DNA of 7,252 bases from Oscillospiraceae bacterium (GTDB taxonomy: Bacteria > Bacillota > Clostridia > Oscillospirales > Ruminococcaceae): positions 3,125 to 10,376 of the forward strand of contig DNUB01000060.1 in NCBI GenBank assembly GCA_003508605.1, written 5' to 3'. The notes below the pieces were generated by a model that had not been told where the DNA came from, did no database searches, and was given only the letters and a program-made list of their open reading frames with translations. Positions 6,964 to 7,252 of this stretch are shown one piece after another. Both the position numbers and the translations under genes were made by a program. Every line of letters begins with the position of its first letter. Within the stretch, counting starts at the first letter, position 1.

Positions 6964-6980
6964 TTTTTGTCATACAAAAA
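6964..6980. repeat. AT-rich palindrome TTTTTGT-CAT-ACAAAAA
   Basis: Perfect 7-bp arms around a 3-base centre, only 5 nt before the phased repeat run starting at 6986. It resembles the palindrome at 6874-6892 in composition and in its 3-base centre, so the two could be a pair of binding sites for one regulator. This is inference only. Confidence 0.4.
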
Positions 6981-6985
6981 ATAAA

Positions 6986-7051
6986 TTGCAAAACGGTTAC
7001 AAATGAATTGCAAAGCGGTTACAAAGGGATTACAAAACAGTTACAAGCCGC
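6986..7051. repeat. Six TTRCAAA-like units at exact 11-bp spacing
   Basis: The units begin at 6986, 6997, 7008, 7019, 7030 and 7041: TTGCAAAACGG, TTACAAATGAA, TTGCAAAGCGG, TTACAAAGGGA, TTACAAAACAG, TTACAAGCCGC. Every unit starts TT(G/A)CAA and the period never varies, so all cores face the same side of the helix. Alternate units are more alike (units 1 and 3; units 2 and 4), giving a 22-bp higher period. Direct repeats at one helical turn are the known pattern for OmpR/PhoB-family response regulators such as PhoP (TTHACA-type boxes). Phased short A-tracts could also bend the DNA. The pattern is directly visible; the binding protein is inferred. Confidence 0.75.
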
Positions 7052-7057
7052 AGTCTT

Positions 7058-7063
7058 TACAAT
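7058..7063 (+). promoter_or_regulatory. Possible -10 of an activator-dependent promoter
   Basis: TACAAT lies 7 nt after the phased repeats. The -35 position (about 7035-7040, AAACAG) is poor and falls inside the repeats. A good -10, no -35 and tandem 11-bp repeats upstream is the layout of PhoP/PhoB-type activated promoters. It would point to a gene right of the window and start near 7070, just before the hairpin at 7076-7125. The -10 alone is weak evidence. Confidence 0.3.
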
Positions 7064-7075
7064 CAATTAAATGAA

Positions 7076-7125
7076 CCCCGCCGCCTAATGAGGCTATGCC
7101 TTTTGCTTGCGGCAAAAGGCAGGGG
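7076..7125. repeat. GC-rich nested hairpin, family copy
   Basis: A perfect 10-bp stem TGCCTTTTGC/GCAAAAGGCA (7097-7106 with 7112-7121) has loop TTGCG. It is wrapped by CCCC (7076-7079) pairing with GGGG (7122-7125), and a small side stem GCCT/AGGC (7083-7086 with 7091-7094) lies in between. The segment 7099-7118 matches 58-77 at all but a few positions, including TGCGGCAAAAG, so it belongs to the same family as the hairpin at 49-85. If transcribed it could form a compact three-way structure or an attenuator. Confidence 0.55.
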
Positions 7126-7252
7126 ACGTCGTATTTTGATTATCCAGGCAATTTCGTTATTTCTTTTTTCGGAAAACAAAATCCCGCCTCTTGCTTAAGC
7201 AAAAGACGGGAATTTTGTATTTCAATTGTGATAATCAAAATCCGATGTCCCC
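7122..7252. repeat. 131-bp segment bounded by 23-bp inverted repeats
   Basis: The left arm 7122-7144 begins GGGGACGTCG and ends ATTTTGATTATC. The right arm 7230-7252 is its reverse complement at 21 of 23 positions (differences at arm positions 7 and 11). The hairpin at 7177-7217 sits between them. No transposase is encoded. The form suggests a small MITE-like or palindromic repeat element, with the arm motif also seen at 20-33. The right arm ends at the last base of the window, so its true boundary and any target duplication cannot be judged. Confidence 0.55.
7177..7217. terminator. Hairpin with T-rich tails on both strands
   Basis: The stem runs CAAAATCCCG.. to ..CGGGAATTTTG with loop TTAA (7195-7198), one bulged A (7212), and two mismatches C7187.A7206 and C7190.A7203. 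The minus-strand version has G.U pairs at both mismatches and is followed by ATTTTGTTTTCC, like an intrinsic terminator. The + side reads AATTTTGTATTTC. It would suit a minus-strand gene ending from the right, or may simply be part of the repeat element. Confidence 0.5.

Noticed and set aside
6986..7051. CRISPR array
   Set aside because: The units are 11 bp with no spacers, and no cas genes are present.
6900..7063. Replication origin (22-bp iteron-like repeats, AT-rich DNA, and a DnaA-box-like TGTGGATTA at 6913-6921)
   Set aside because: There is only one imperfect DnaA box and no dnaA, dnaN, rep or par gene, and the neighbours are chromosomal. The 11-bp period fits a regulator array better.
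7071..7088. Leader peptide ATG AAC CCC GCC GCC TAA
   Set aside because: It has five codons and no Shine-Dalgarno sequence, and it lies within the hairpin.

Overview
The window looks like chromosomal DNA from a spore-forming, low-to-mid GC Firmicute, most likely a Clostridia member of the Ruminococcus/Oscillospiraceae type. The evidence is a spoIIR gene, AAGGAG-type ribosome binding sites, lipobox signal peptides for a monoderm cell envelope, and near-consensus sigma-A promoters. The genus assignment is an inference from style, not from any sequence match.

Layout from left to right. Positions 1-275 hold a hairpin repeat and a weakly structured, A-rich leader. Positions 276-1403 (+) encode a THUMP-domain class I RNA methyltransferase. 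It converges on spoIIR (1478-2146, -), the secreted signal that activates pro-sigma-E processing during sporulation. A 249-nt divergent intergenic region follows, carrying one excellent sigma-A promoter (TTGACA-17-TACAAT). That promoter drives a compact three-gene ABC import operon at 2396-5786 (+): a lipoprotein solute-binding protein, an ATPase and a fused double-domain permease. The genes overlap by 13 and 4 nt. The architecture matches the Fe3+/2-aminoethylphosphonate/sugar-phosphate/thiamine import group, but the substrate cannot be fixed from sequence. The operon ends at a 15-bp hairpin (5847-5883), probably shared with a convergent gene for an unrecognised lipoprotein (5926-6750, -).

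The last 502 bases (6751-7252) have no gene but much structure. They contain a promoter for the lipoprotein with an inverted repeat in its spacer, two AT-rich palindromes, and a run of six TTRCAAA-like units at exact 11-bp spacing (6986-7051). Two GC-rich hairpins follow, the second inside a 131-bp segment bounded by 23-bp imperfect inverted repeats. Hairpins at the two ends of the window belong to one repeat family. Their internal mismatches are all C.A on the + strand, so they would be G.U pairs in a minus-strand transcript.

The genes themselves are ordinary families. I see no evidence of a new enzyme system, defence island or mobile gene cluster. The most unusual material is the helically phased repeat run and the hairpin/inverted-repeat family in the non-coding ends.
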